NCBI GenBank assembly: GCA_964057225.1
Contig: OZ059895.1
Coordinates: forward strand, 21,028,688-21,092,687
Reading direction: 5' to 3'
DNA length: 64,000 nucleotides
Source: Auanema rhodensis
Taxonomy: Eukaryota > Nematoda > Chromadorea > Rhabditida > Rhabditidae
In this document: positions 11,691-25,859 of the stretch, one piece after another
Position numbering within the stretch: position 1 is the stretch's first letter
Layout: every line of letters begins with the position of its first letter
Translations under genes and position numbers: made by a program
The notes under the pieces: generated by a model
Database searches by the model: none
What the model was told of the DNA's origin: nothing
Seen by the model: the letters and a program-made list of their open reading frames with translations, nothing else

Positions 11691-14600
11691 TGAAATTTAC
11701 GTGAACTTTAATTTATGCTAATTAAGTGTACACATGATGTGCGCTTGGTATGTAACTCGCTTCACGTGAAAGATGAAGAGATGCGGTTTTCAAAATTAGA
11801 TTCCCCATGTCCATATTAGTCTAAAAACAAATTTTTATTGATATTGGTGCATGGTAACCATGACTTTGAAATTTACGTGAACTTTAATTTATGCTAATTA
11901 AGTGTACACATGATGTGCACTTGGTATGTAACTCGCTTTACGTCAAAGATAAAGAGATGCGGTTTTCAAAATTAGATTCCTCATTTCCATATTAGTCTAA
12001 AAACAAATTTTTATTGATATTGGTGCATGGTAACCATGAGTTTGAAATTTACGTGAACTTTAATTTATGCTTATTAAGTGTACACGTGATGTGCACTTGG
12101 TATGTAACTCGCTTCACGTGAAAGATAAAGGGATGCGGTTTTCAAAATTAGATTCCCCATTTCCATATTAGTCTAAAAACAAATTTTTATTGATATTGGT
12201 GCATGGTAACCATGACTTTGAAATTTACGTGAACTTTAATTTATGCTAATTAAGTGTACACATGATGTGCACTTGGTATGTAACTCGCTTCACGTGAAAG
12301 ATAAAGGGATGCGGTTTTCAAAATTAGATTCCCCATGTCCATATTAGTCTAAAAACAAATTTTTATTGATATTGGTGCATGGTAACCATGACTTTGAAAT
12401 TTACGTGAACTTTAATTTATGCTAATTAAGTGTACACATGATGTGCACTTGGTATGTAACTCGCTTCACGTGAAAGATGAAGAGATGCGGTTTTCAAAAT
12501 TAGATTCCCCATGTCCATATTAGTCTAAAAACAAATTTTTATTGATATTGGTGCATGGTAACCATGACTTTGAAATTTACGTGAACTTTAATTTATGCTT
12601 ATTAAGTGTACACGTGATGTGCACTTGGTATGTAACTCGCTTCAAGTCAAAGATAAAGAGATGCGGTTTTCAAAATTAGATTCCCCATGTCCATATTAGT
12701 CTAAAAACACATTTTTGTTGATATTGGTGGATGGTAACCATGACTTTGAAATTTACGTGAACTTCAATTTATGCTAATTAAGTGTACACATGATGTGCAC
12801 TTGGTATGTAACTCGCTTCAAGTCAAAGATAAAGAGATGCGGTTTTCAAAATTAGATTCCCTATGTCCATATTAGTCTAAAAACAAATTTTTATTAATAT
12901 TGGTGAATGGTAACCATGACTTTGAAATTTACGTGAACTTTAATTTATGCTAATTAAGTGTACACATGATGTGCACTTGGTATGTAACACGCTTTACGTC
13001 AAAGATAAAGAGATGCGGTTTTCAAAATTAGATTCCCCATGTCCATATTAGTCAAAAAACAAATTTTTATTAATATTGGTGCATGGTAACCATGACTTTG
13101 AAATTTACGTGAACTTTAATTTATGCTAATTAAGTGTACACATGATGTGCGCTTGGTATGTAACTCGCTTCACGTTAAAGATAAAGAGATGCGGTTCTCA
13201 AAATTAGATTCCCCATGTCCATATTAGTCTAAAAACAAATTTGTATTAATATTGGTGCATGGTAACCATGACTTTGAAATTTACGTGAACTTCAATTTAT
13301 GCTAATTAAGTGTACACATGATGTGCACTTGGTATGTAACTCGCTTCAAGTCAAAGATAAAGAGATGCGGTTTTCAAAAAAATTAGATTCCTCATGTCCA
13401 TCTTAGTCTAAAAACGATTTTTTATTGATATTGGTGCATGGTAACCATGACTTTGAAATTTACGTGAACTTTAATTTATGCTTATTAAGTGTACACGTGA
13501 TGTGCACTTGGTATGTAACTCGCTTCACGTGAAAGATAAAGGGATGCGGTTTTCAAAATTAGATTCCCCATTTCCATATTAGTCTAAAAACAAATTTTTA
13601 TTGATATTGGTGCATTGTAACCATGACTTTGAAATTTACGTGAACTTTAATTTATGCTAATTAAGTGTACACATGATGTGCACTTGGTATGTAACTCGCT
13701 TCACGTGAAAGATAAAGGGATGCGGTTTTCAAAATTAGATTCCCCATGTCCATATTAGTCTAAAAACAAATTTTTATTGATATTGGTGTATGGTAACCAT
13801 GACTTTGAAATTTACGTGAACTTTAATTTATGCTAATTAAGTGTACACATGATGTGAACTTGGTATGTAACTCGCTTCACGTGAAAGATGAAGAGATGCG
13901 GTTTTCAAAATTAGATTCCCCATGTCCATATTAGTCTAAAAACAAATTTTTATTGATATTGGTGCATGGTAACCATGACTTTGAAATTTACGTGAACTTT
14001 AATTTATGCTTATTAAGTGTACACGTGATGTGCACTTGGTATGTAACTCGCTTCACGTGAAAGATGAAGAGATGCGGTTTTCAAAATTAGATTCCCCATT
14101 TCCATATTAGTCTAAAAACAAATTTTTATTGATATTGGTGCATGGTAACCATGACTTTGAAATTTACGTGAACTTCAATTTATGCTAATTAAGTGTACAC
14201 GTGATGTGCACTTGGTATGTAACTCGCTTCACGTGAAAGATGAAGAGATGCGGTTTTCAAAATTAGATTCCCCATTTCCATATTAGTCTAAAAACAAATT
14301 TTTATTGATATTGGTGCATGGTAACCATGACTTTGAAATTTACGTGAACTTCAATTTATGCTAATTAAGTGTACACGTGATGTGCACTTGGTATGTAACT
14401 CGCTTCACGTGAAAGATGAAGAGATGCGGTTTTCAAAATAGATTCCCCATTTCCAAATTAGTCTAAAAACAAATTTTTATTGATATTGGTGCATGGCAAC
14501 CATGACTTTAAAATTTACGTGAACTTTAATTTATGCTAATTAAGTGTAAACATGATGTGCACTTGGTATGTAACTCGCTTTACGTCAAAGATAAAGAGAT

Positions 14601-17600
14601 GCGGTTTTCAAAATTAGATTCCCCATGTCCATATTAGTCTAAAAACAAATTTTTATTAATATTGGTGCATGGTAACCATGACTTTGAAATTTACGTGAAC
14701 TTTAATTTATGCTAATTAAGTGTACACATGATGTGCGCTTGGTATGTAACTCGCTTCACGTGAAAGATGAAGAGATGCGGTTTTCAAAATTAGATTCCTC
14801 ATGTCCATATTAGTCTAAAAACGAATTTTTATTGATATTGGTGCATGGTAACCATGACTTTGAAATTTACGTGAACTTTAATTCATGCTTATTAAGTGTA
14901 CACGTGATGTGCACTTGGTATGTAACTCGCTTCACGTGAAAGATAAAGGGATGCGGTTTTCAAAATTAGATTCCTCATGTCCATATTAGTCTAAAAACAA
15001 ATTTTTATTGATATTGGTGCATGGTAACCATGACTTTGAAATTTACGTGAACTTTAATTTATGCTAATTAAGTGTACACCTGATGTGCACTTGGTATGTA
15101 ACTCGCTTCACGTGAAAGATAAAGAGATGCGGTTTTCAAAATTAGATTCCCCATTTCCATATTAGTCTAAAAACGAATTTTTATTGATATTGGTGCATGG
15201 TAACCATGACTTTGAAATTTACGTGAACTTTAATTTATGCTTATTAAGTGTACACGTGATGTGCACTTGGTATGTAACTCGCTTCACGTGAAAGATAAAG
15301 AGGTGCGGTTTTCAAAATTAGATTCCCCATGTCCATATTAGTCTAAAAACAAATTTTTATTAATATTGGTGCATGGTAACCATGACTTTGAAATTTACGT
15401 GAACTTTAATTTATGCTAATTTAGTGTACACATGATGTGCACTTCGTATGTAACTCGCTTCACGTCAAAGATAAAGAGATGCGGTTTTCAAAATTAGATT
15501 CCCCATGTCCATATTAGTCTAAAAACAAATTTTTATTAATATTGGTGCATGGTAACCATGACTTTGAAATTTACGTGAACTTTAATTTATGCTAATTAAG
15601 TGTACACATGATGTGCACTTGGTATGTAACTCGCTTCACGTGAAAGATGAAGAGATGCGGTTTTCAAAATTAGATTCCTCATGTCCATATTAGTCTAAAA
15701 ACGAATTTTTATTGATATTGGTGCATGGTAACCATGACTTTGAAATTTACGTGAACTTTAATTTATGCTAATTAAGTGTACACATGATGTGCATTTGGTA
15801 TGTAACTCGCTTCACGTGAAAGATGAAGAGATGCGGTTTTCAAAATTAGATTCCCCATTTCCATATTAGTCTAAAAACAAATTTTTATTGATATTGGTGC
15901 ATGGTAACCATGACTTTGAAATTTACGTGAACTTTAATTTATGCTTATTAAGTGTACACGTGATGTGCACTTGGTATGTAACTCGCTTCACGTGAAAGAT
16001 GAAGAGATGCGCTTTTCGAAATTAGATTCCCCATGTCCATATTAGTCTAAAAACACATTTTTGTTGATATAGGTGGATGGTAACCATGACTTTGAAATTT
16101 ACGTGAACTTTAATTTATGCTAATTAAGTGTACACATGATGTGCACTTGGTATGTTACTCGCTTCACGTGAAAGATAAAGAGATGCGGTTTTCAAAATAG
16201 ATTCCCCATTTCCATATTAGTCTAAAAACAAATTTTTATTGATATTGGTGCATGGCAACCATGACTTTAAAATTTACGTGAACTTAAATTTATGCTAATT
16301 AAGTGTACACATGATGTGCACTTGGTATGTAACTCGCTTCACGTCAAAGATAAAGAGATGCGGTTTTCAAAATTAGATTCCTCATTTCCATGTTAGTCTA
16401 AAAACAAATTTTTATTGATATTGGTGCATGGCAACCATGACTTTAAAATTTACGTGAACTTAAATTTATGCTAATTAAGTGTACACATGATGTGCACTTG
16501 GTATGTAACTCGCTTCACGTCAAAGATAAAGAGATGCGGTTTTCAAACTTAGATTCCCCATGTCCATATTAGTCTAAAAACAAATTTTTATTAATATTGG
16601 TGCATGGTAACCATGACTTTGAAATTTACGTGAACTTTAATTTATGCTTATTAAGTGTACACGTGATGTGCACTTGGTATGTAACTCGCTTCACGTGAAA
16701 GATAAAGAGATGCGGTTTTCAAAATTAGATTCCCCATGTCCATATTAGTCTAAAAACAAATTTTTATTGATATTGGTGCATGGTAACCATGACTTTGAAA
16801 TTTACGTGAACTTTAATTTATGCTAATTAAATGTACACGTGATGTGCACTTGGTATGTAACTCGCTTCACGTGAAAGATGAAGAGATGCGGTTTTCAAAA
16901 TTAGATTCCCCATGTCCAAATTAGTCTAAAAACAAATTTTTATTAATATTGGTGCATGGTAACCATGACTTTGAAATTTACGTGAACTTTAATTTATGCT
17001 AATTAAGTGTACACATGATATGCACTTGGTATGTAACTCGCTTCACGTGAAAGATAAAGAGATGCGGTTTTCAAAATAGATTCCCCATTTCCATATTAGT
17101 CTAAAAACAAATTTTTATTGATCTTGGTGCATGGCAACCATGACTTTAAAATTTACGTGAACTTTAATTTATGCTAATTAAGTGTACACATGATGTGCCT
17201 TTGGTATGTAACTCGCTTCACGTCAAAGATAAAGAGATGCGGTTTTCAAAATTAGATTCCCCATGTCCATATTAGTCTAAAAACAAATTTTTATTAATAT
17301 TGGTGCATGGTAACCATGACTTTGAAATTTACGTGAACTTTAATTTATGCTAATTAAGTGTACACATGATGTGCGCTTGGTATGTAACTCGCTTCACGTG
17401 AAAGATAAAGAGATGCGGTTTTCAAAATTAGATTCCCCATTTCCATGTTAGTCTAAAAACAAATTTTTATTGATATTGGTGCATGGCAACCATGACTTTA
17501 AAATTTACGTGAACTTAAATTTATGCTAATTAAGTGTACACATGATGTGCACTTGGTATGTCACTCGCTTCACGTCAAAGATAAAGAGATGCGGTTTTCA

Positions 17601-17690
17601 AAATTAGATTCCCCATGTCCATATTAGTCTAAAAACAAATTTTTATTAATATTGGTGCATGGTAACCATGACTTTGAAATTTACGTGAAC
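11550..17690. repeat. 42-monomer block, version 1
   Basis: Nearly the whole stretch recurs 7,392 bp (42 x 176) downstream. Matching pairs: GGCGCATGG 11670/19062, CATGAGTTTG 12038/19430, AACACATTTTTG 12707/20099, GTAACACGC 12984/20376, GCGGTTCTCA 13191/20583, +3 insertion 13375/20767, GCATTGTAACC 13613/21005 and GGTGTATGG 13785/21177. Beyond about 15 kb the offset becomes 7,391 (GCGCTTTTCGAAATTAG 16009/23400, GATCTTGG 17121/24512). Version 1 has private changes, including AATTTAG (about 15420), CTTCGTATG (15443) and CCAAATTAG near 16917. It keeps ACCTGATG (15078), which versions 2 and 3 have lost. Confidence 0.85.
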
Positions 17691-20300
17691 TTCAATTTAT
17701 GCTAATTAAGTGTACACGTGATGTGCACTTGGTATGTAACTCGCTTCACGTGAAAGATGAAGAGATGCGGTTTTCAAAATTAGATTCCCCATTTCCATAT
17801 TAGTCTAAAAACAAATTTTTATTGATATTGGCGCATGGTAACCATGACTTTGAAATTTACGTGAACTTTAATTTATGCTAATTAAGTGTACACATGATGT
17901 GCACTTGGTATGTAACTCGCTTTACGTCAAAGATAAAGAGATGCGGTTTTCAAAATTAGATTCCTCATATCCATATTAGTCTAAAAACAAATTTTTATTG
18001 ATATTGGTGCATGGTAACCATGAGTTTGAAATTTACGTGAACTTTAATTTATGCTTATTAAGTGTACACGTGATGTGCACTTGGTATGTAACTCGCTTCA
18101 CGTGAAAGATAAAGGGATGCGGTTTTCAAAATTAGATTCCCCATTTCCATATTAGTCTAAAAACAAATTTTTATTGATATTGGTGCATGGTAACCATGAC
18201 TTTGAAATTTACGTGAACTTTAATTTATGCTAATTAAGTGTACACATGATGTGCACTTGGTATGTAACTCGCTTCACGTGAAAGATAAAGGGATGCGGTT
18301 TTCAAAATTAGATTCCCCATGTCCATATTAGTCTAAAAACAAATTTTTATTGATATTGGTGCATGGTAACCATGACTTTGAAATTTACGTGAACTTTAAT
18401 TTATGCTAATTAAGTGTACACATGATGTGCACTTGGTATGTAACTCGCTTCACGTGAAAGATGAAGAGATGCGGTTTTCAAAATTAGATTCCCCATGTCC
18501 ATATTAGTCTAAAAACAAATTTTTATTGATATTGGTGCATGGTAACCATGACTTTGAAATTTACGTGAACTTTAATTTATGCTTATTAAGTGTACACGTG
18601 ATGTGCACTTGGTATGTAACTCGCTTCACGTGAAAGATGAAGAGATGCGCTTTTCGAAAATAGATTCCCCATGTCCATATTAGTCTAAAAACACATTTTT
18701 GTTGATATTGGTGGATGGTAACCATGACTTTGAAATTTACGTGAACTTCAATTTATGCTAATTAAGTGTACACATGATGTGCACTTGGTATGTAACTCGC
18801 TTCAAGTCAAAGATAAAGAGATGCGGTTTTCAAAATTAGATTCCCTATGTCCATATTAGTCTAAAAACAAATTTTTATTAATATTGGTGCATGGTAACCA
18901 TGACTTTGAAATTTACGTGAACTTTAATTTATGCTAATTAAGTGTACACGTGATGTGCACTTGGTATGTAACTCGCTTCACGTGAAAGATGAAGAGATGC
19001 GGTTTTCAAAATTAGATTCCCCATTTCCATATTAGTCTAAAAACAAATTTTTATTGATATTGGCGCATGGTAACCATGACTTTGAAATTTACGTGAACTT
19101 TAATTTATGCTAATTAAGTGTACACATGATGTGCGCTTGGTATGTAACTCGCTTCACGTGAAAGATGAAGAGATGCGGTTTTCAAAATTAGATTCCCCAT
19201 GTCCATATTAGTCTAAAAACAAATTTTTATTGATATTGGTGCATGGTAACCATGACTTTGAAATTTACGTGAACTTTAATTTATGCTAATTAAGTGTACA
19301 CATGATGTGCACTTGGTATGTAACTCGCTTTACGTCAAAGATAAAGAGATGCGGTTTTCAAAATTAGATTCCTCATTTCCATATTAGTTTAAAAACAAAT
19401 TTTTATTGATATTGGTGCATGGTAACCATGAGTTTGAAATTTACGTGAACTTTAATTTATGCTTATTAAGTGTACACGTGATGTGCACTTGGTATGTAAC
19501 TCGCTTCACGTGAAAGATAAAGGGATGCGGTTTTCAAAATTAGATTCCCCATTTCCATATTAGTCTAAAAACAAATTTTTATTGATATTGGTGCATGGTA
19601 ACCATGACTTTGAAATTTACGTGAACTTTAATTTATGCTAATTAAGTGTACACATGATGTGCACTTGGTATGTAACTCGCTTCACGTGAAAGATAAAGGG
19701 ATGCGGTTTTCAAAATTAGATTCCCCATGTCCATATTAGTCTAAAAACAAATTTTTATTGATATTGGTGCATGGTAACCATGACTTTGAAATTTACGTGA
19801 ACTTTAATTTATGCTAATTAAGTGTACACATGATGTGCACTTGGTATGTAACTCGCTTCACGTGAAAGATGAAGAGATGCGGTTTTCAAAATTAGATTCC
19901 CCATGTCCATATTAGTCTAAAAACAAATTTTTATTGATATTGGTGCATGGTAACCATGACTTTGAAATTTACGTGAACTTTAATTTATGCTTATTAAGTG
20001 TACACGTGATGTGCACTTGGTATGTAACTCGCTTCACGTGAAAGATGAAGAGATGCGCTTTTCGAAAATAGATTCCCCATGTCCATATTAGTCTAAAAAC
20101 ACATTTTTGTTGATATTGGTGGATGGTAACCATGACTTTGAAATTTACGTGAACTTCAATTTATGCTAATTAAGTGTACACATGATGTGCACTTGGTATG
20201 TAACTCGCTTCAAGTCAAAGATAAAGAGATGCGGTTTTCAAAATTAGATTCCCTATGTCCATATTAGTCTAAAAACAAATTTTTATTAATATTGGTGAAT
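17690..20300. repeat. 8-monomer tandem (1,408 bp) inside the 42-monomer block
   Basis: CATGAGTTTG at 18022 and 19430, and GCGCTTTTCGAAAATAG at 18647 and 20055, are each exactly 1,408 bp apart. An 8-monomer stretch therefore stands in tandem here. The first copy is followed near 18.9 kb by a monomer with ACGTGATG and then GGCGCATGG (19062), where the second copy starts. The unit is unrelated in variant content to the 8-monomer unit at 7.7-10.6 kb, although the length is the same. Confidence 0.8.
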
Positions 20301-23300
20301 GGTAACCATGACTTTGAAATTTACGTGAACTTTAATTTATGCTAATTAAGTGTACACATGATGTGCACTTGGTATGTAACACGCTTTACGTCAAAGATAA
20401 AGAGATGCGGTTTTCAAAATTAGATTCCCCATGTCCATATTAGTCTAAAAACAAATTTTTATTAATATTGGTGCATGGTAACCATGACTTTGAAATTTAC
20501 GTGAACTTTAATTTATGCTAATTAAGTGTACACATGATGTGCGCTTGGTATGTAACTCGCTTCACGTTAAAGATAAAGAGATGCGGTTCTCAAAATTAGA
20601 TTCCCCATGTCCATATTAGTCTAAAAACAAATTTGTATTAATATTGGTGCATGGTAACCATGACTTTGAAATTTACGTGAACTTCAATTTATGCTAATTA
20701 AGTGTACACATGATGTGCACTTGGTATGTAACTCGCTTCAAGTCAAAGATAAAGAGATGCGGTTTTCAAAAAAATTAGATTCCTCATGTCCATCTTAGTC
20801 TAAAAACGATTTTTTATTGATATTGGTGCATGGTAACCATGACTTTGAAATTTACGTGAACTTTAATTTATGCTTATTAAGTGTACACGTGATGTGCACT
20901 TGGTATGTAACTCGCTTCACGTGAAAGATAAAGGAATGCGGTTTTCAAAATTAGATTCCCCATTTCCATATTAGTCTAAAAACAAATTTTTATTGATATT
21001 GGTGCATTGTAACCATGACTTTGAAATTTACGTGAACTTTAATTTATGCTAATTAAGTGTACACATGATGTGCACTTGGTATGTAACTCGCTTCACGTGA
21101 AAGATAAAGGGATGCGGTTTTCAAAATTAGATTCCCCATGTCCATATTAGTCTAAAAACAAATTTTTATTGATATTGGTGTATGGTAACCATGACTTTGA
21201 AATTTACGTGAACTTTAATTTATGCTAATTAAGTGTACACATGATGTGCACTTGGTATGTAACTCGCTTCACGTGAAAGATGAAGAGATGCGGTTTTCAA
21301 AATTAGATTCCCCATGTCCATATTAGTCTAAAAACAAATTGTTATTGATATTGGTGCATGGTAACCATGACTTTGAAATTTACGTGAACTTTAATTTATG
21401 CTTATTAAGTGTACACGTGATGTGCACTTGGTATGTAACTCGCTTCACGTGAAAGATGAAGAGATGCGGTTTTCAAAATTAGATTCCCCATTTCCATATT
21501 AGTCTAAAAACAAATTTTTATTGATATTGGTGCATGGTAACCATGACTTTGAAATTTACGTGAACTTCAATTTATGCTAATTAAGTGTACACGTGATGTG
21601 CACTTGGTATGTAACTCGCTTCACGTGAAAGATGAAGAGATGCGGTTTTCAAAATTAGATTCCCCATTTCCATATTAGTCTAAAAACAAATTTTTATTGA
21701 TATTGGTGCATGGTAACCATGACTTTGAAATTTACGTGAACTTCAATTTATGCTAATTAAGTGTACACGTGATGTGCACTTGGTATGTAACTCGCTTCAC
21801 GTGAAAGATGAAGAGATGCGGTTTTCAAAATAGATTCCCCATTTCCAAATTAGTCTAAAAACAAATTTTTATTGATATTGGTGCATGGCAACCATGACTT
21901 TAAAATTTACGTGAACTTTAATTTGTGCTAATTAAGTGTACACATGATGTGCACTTGGTATGTAACTCGCTTTACGTCAAAGATAAAGAGATGCGGTTTT
22001 CAAAATTAGATTCCCCATGTCCATATTAGTCTAAAAACAAATTTTTATTAATATTGGTGCATGGTAACCATGACTTTGAAATTTACGTGAACTTTAATTT
22101 ATGCTAATTAAGTGTACACATGATGTGCGCTTGGTATGTAACTCGCTTCACGTGAAAGATGAAGAGATGCGGTTTTCAAAATTAGATTCCTCATGTCCAT
22201 ATTAGTCTAAAAACGAATTTTTATTGATATTGGTGCATGGTAACCATGACTTTGAAATTTACGTGAACTTTAATTCATGCTTATTAAGTGTACACGTGAT
22301 GTGCACTTGGTATGTAACTCGCTTCACGTGAAAGATAAAGAGATGCGGTTTTTAAAATTAGATTCCTCATGTCCATATTAGTCTAAAAACAAATTTTTAT
22401 TGATATTGGTGCATGGTAACCATGACTTTGAAATTTACGTGAACTTCAATTTATGCTAATTAAGTGTACACGTGATGTGCACTTGGTATGTAACTCGCTT
22501 CACGTGAAAGATGAAGAGATGCGGTTTTCAAAATAGATTCCCCATTTCCAAATTAGTCTAAAAACAAATTTTTATTGATATTGGTGCATGGCAACCATGA
22601 CTTTAAAATTTACGTGAACTTTAATTTATGCTAATTAAGTGTACACATGATGTGCACTTGGTATGTAACTCGCTTTACGTCAAAGATAAAGAGATGCGGT
22701 TTTCAAAATTAGATTCCCCATGTCCATATTAGTCTAAAAACAAATTTTTATTAATATTGGTGCATGGTAACCATGACTTTGAAATTTACGTGAACTTTAA
22801 TTTATGCTAATTAAGTGTACACATGATGTGCGCTTGGTATGTAACTCGCTTCACGTGAAAGATAAAGAGATGCGGTTTTCAAAATTAGATTCCCCATGTC
22901 CATATTAGTCTAAAAACAAATTTTTATTAATATTGGTGCATGGTAACCATGACTTTGAAATTTACGTGAACTTTAATTTATGCTAATTAAGTGTACACAT
23001 GATGTGCACTTGGTATGTAACTCGCTTCACGTGAAAGATGAAGAGATGCGGTTTTCAAAATTAGATTCCTCATGTCCATATTAGTCTAAAAACGAATTTT
23101 TATTGATATTGGTGCATGGTAACCATGACTTTGAAATTTACGTGAACTTTAATTTATGCTAATTAAGTGTACACATGATGTGCATTTGGTATGTAACTCG
23201 CTTCACGTGAAAGATGAAGAGATGCGGTTTTCAAAATTAGATTCCCCATTTCCATATTAGTCTAAAAACAAATTTTTATTGATATTGGTGCATGGTAACC

Positions 23301-25080
23301 ATGACTTTGAAATTTACGTGAACTTTAATTTATGCTTATTAAGTGTACACGTGATGTGCACTTGGTATGTAACTCGCTTCACGTGAAAGATGAAGAGATG
23401 CGCTTTTCGAAATTAGATTCCCCATGTCCATATTAGTCTAAAAACACATTTTTGTTGATATAGGTGGATGGTAACCATGACTTTGAAATTTACGTGAACT
23501 TTAATTTATGCTAATTAAGTGTACACATGATGTGCACTTGGTATGTTACTCGCTTCACGTGAAAGATAAAGAGATGCGGTTTTCAAAATAGATTCCCCAT
23601 TTCCATATTAGTCTAAAAACAAATTTTTATTGATATTGGTGCATGGCAACCATGACTTTAAAATTTACGTGAACTTAAATTTATGCTAATTAAGTGTACA
23701 CATGATGTGCACTTGGTATGTAACTCGCTTCACGTCAAAGATAAAGAGATGCGGTTTTCAAAATTAGATTCCCCATTTCCATGTTAGTCTAAAAACAAAT
23801 TTTTATTGATATTGGTGCATGGCAACCATGACTTTAAAATTTACGTGAACTTAAATTTATGCTAATTAAGTGTACACATGATGTGCACTTGGTATGTAAC
23901 TCGCTTCACGTCAAAGATAAAGAGATGCGGTTTTCAAACTTAGATTCCCCATGTCCATATTAGTCTAAAAACAAATTTTTATTAATATTGGTGCATGGTA
24001 ACCATGACTTTGAAATTTACGTGAACTTTAATTTATGCTTATTAAGTGTACACGTGATGTGCACTTGGTATGTAACTCGCTTCACGTGAAAGATAAAGAG
24101 ATGCGGTTTTCAAAATTAGATTCCCCATTTCCATGTTAGTCTAAAAACAAATTTTTATTGATATTGGTGCATGGTAACCATGACTTTGAAATTTACGTGA
24201 ACTTTAATTTATGCTAATTAAATGTACACGTGATGTGCACTTGGTATGTAACTCGCTTCACGTGAAAGATGAAGAGATGCGGTTTTCAAAATTAGATTCC
24301 CCATGTCCATATTAGTCTAAAAACAAATTTTTATTAATATTGGTGCATGGTAACCATGACTTTGAAATTTACGTGAACTTTAATTTATGCTAATTAAGTG
24401 TACACATGATATGCACTTGGTATGTAACTCGCTTCACGTGAAAGATAAAGAGATGCGGTTTTCAAAATAGATTCCCCATTTCCATATTAGTCTAAAAACA
24501 AATTTTTATTGATCTTGGTGCATGGCAACCATGACTTTAAAATTTACGTGAACTTTAATTTATGCTAATTAAGTGTACACATGATGTGCCTTTGGTATGT
24601 AACTCGCTTCACGTCAAAGATAAAGAGATGCGGTTTTCAAAATTAGATTCCCCATGTCCATATTAGTCTAAAAACAAATTTTTATTAATATTGGTGCATG
24701 GTAACCATGACTTTGAAATTTACGTGAACTTTAATTTATGCTAATTAAGTGTACACATGATGTGCGCTTGGTATGTAACTCGCTTCACGTGAAAGATAAA
24801 GAGATGCGGTTTTCAAAATTAGATTCCCCATTTCCATGTTAGTCTAAAAACAAATTTTTATTGATATTGGTGCATGGCAACCATGACTTTAAAATTTACG
24901 TGAACTTAAATTTATGCTAATTAAGTGTACACATGATGTGCACTTGGTATGTCACTCGCTTCACGTCAAAGATAAAGAGATGCGGTTTTCAAAATTAGAT
25001 TCCCCATGTCCATATTAGTCTAAAAACAAATTTTTATTAATATTGGTGCATGGTAACCATGACTTTGAAATTTACGTGAA
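18940..25080. repeat. 42-monomer block, version 2
   Basis: Copy of 11550-17690 at +7,392/7,391 bp. The match is interrupted at about 22.44-22.88 kb. There the two expected monomer types (ACCTGATG; AACGAA with CTTATTAAG) are replaced by the CAAAATAG/TTCCAAATTAG/GCAACC and GCGCTTGG types found about 0.7 kb to the left. The GCGGTTTTTAAAATTAG junction (22345) is new relative to version 1 and is passed on to version 3 (29729). The match ends near 25.08 kb, where GAACATTAAT replaces GAACTTCAAT. Confidence 0.83.
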
Positions 25081-25250
25081 CATTAATTTATGCTAATTAA
25101 GTGTACACGTGATGTGCACTTGGTATGTAACTCGCTTCACGTGAAAGATAAAGAGATGCGGTTTTCAAAATTAGATTCCCCATGTCCATATTAGTCTAAA
25201 AACAAATTTTTATTAATATTGGTGCATGGTAACCATGACTTTGAAATTTA
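22870..25250. repeat. 17-monomer tandem unit, copy 1
   Basis: A unit of 2,989 bp (17 monomers, 3 bp short because of one-base deletions). GCGCTTTTCGAAATTAG is at 23400 and 26389, GAACATTAAT at 25078 and 28067, and GATCTTGG at 24512 and 27501. The run includes the AACACATTTTTGTTGATATAGG monomer, GTTACTCGC, two CCATGTTAG/GCAACC monomers, ATTAAATGTACACG and ATGATATGC, always in the same order. Confidence 0.85.
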
Positions 25251-25859
25251 CGTGAACTTCAATTTATGCTAATTAAATGTACACGTGATGTGCACTTGGT
25301 ATGTAACTCGCTTCACGTGAAAGATGAAGAGATGCGGTTTTCAAAATTAGATTCCCCATGTCCATATTAGTCTAAAAACAAATTTTTATTAATATTGGTG
25401 CATGGTAACCATGACTTTGAAATTTACGTGAACTTTAATTTATGCTAATTAAGTGTACACATGATATGCACTTGGTATGTAACTCGCTTCACGTGAAAGA
25501 TAAAGAGATGCGGTTTTCAAAATAGATTCCCCATTTCCATATTAGTCTAAAAACAAATTTTTATTGATATTGGTGCATGGCAACCATGACTTTAAAATTT
25601 ACGTGAACTTTAATTTATGCTAATTAAGTGTACACATGATGTGCACTTGGTATGTAACACGCTTTACGTCAAAGATAAAGAGATGCGGTTTTCAAAATTA
25701 GATTCCCCATGTCCATATTAGTCTAAAAACAAATTTTTATTGATATTGGTGCATGGTAACCATGACTTTGAAATTTACGTGAACTTTAATTTATGCTAAT
25801 TAAGTGTACACATGATGTGCGCTTGGTATGTAACTCGCTTCACGTTAAAGATAAAGAGA

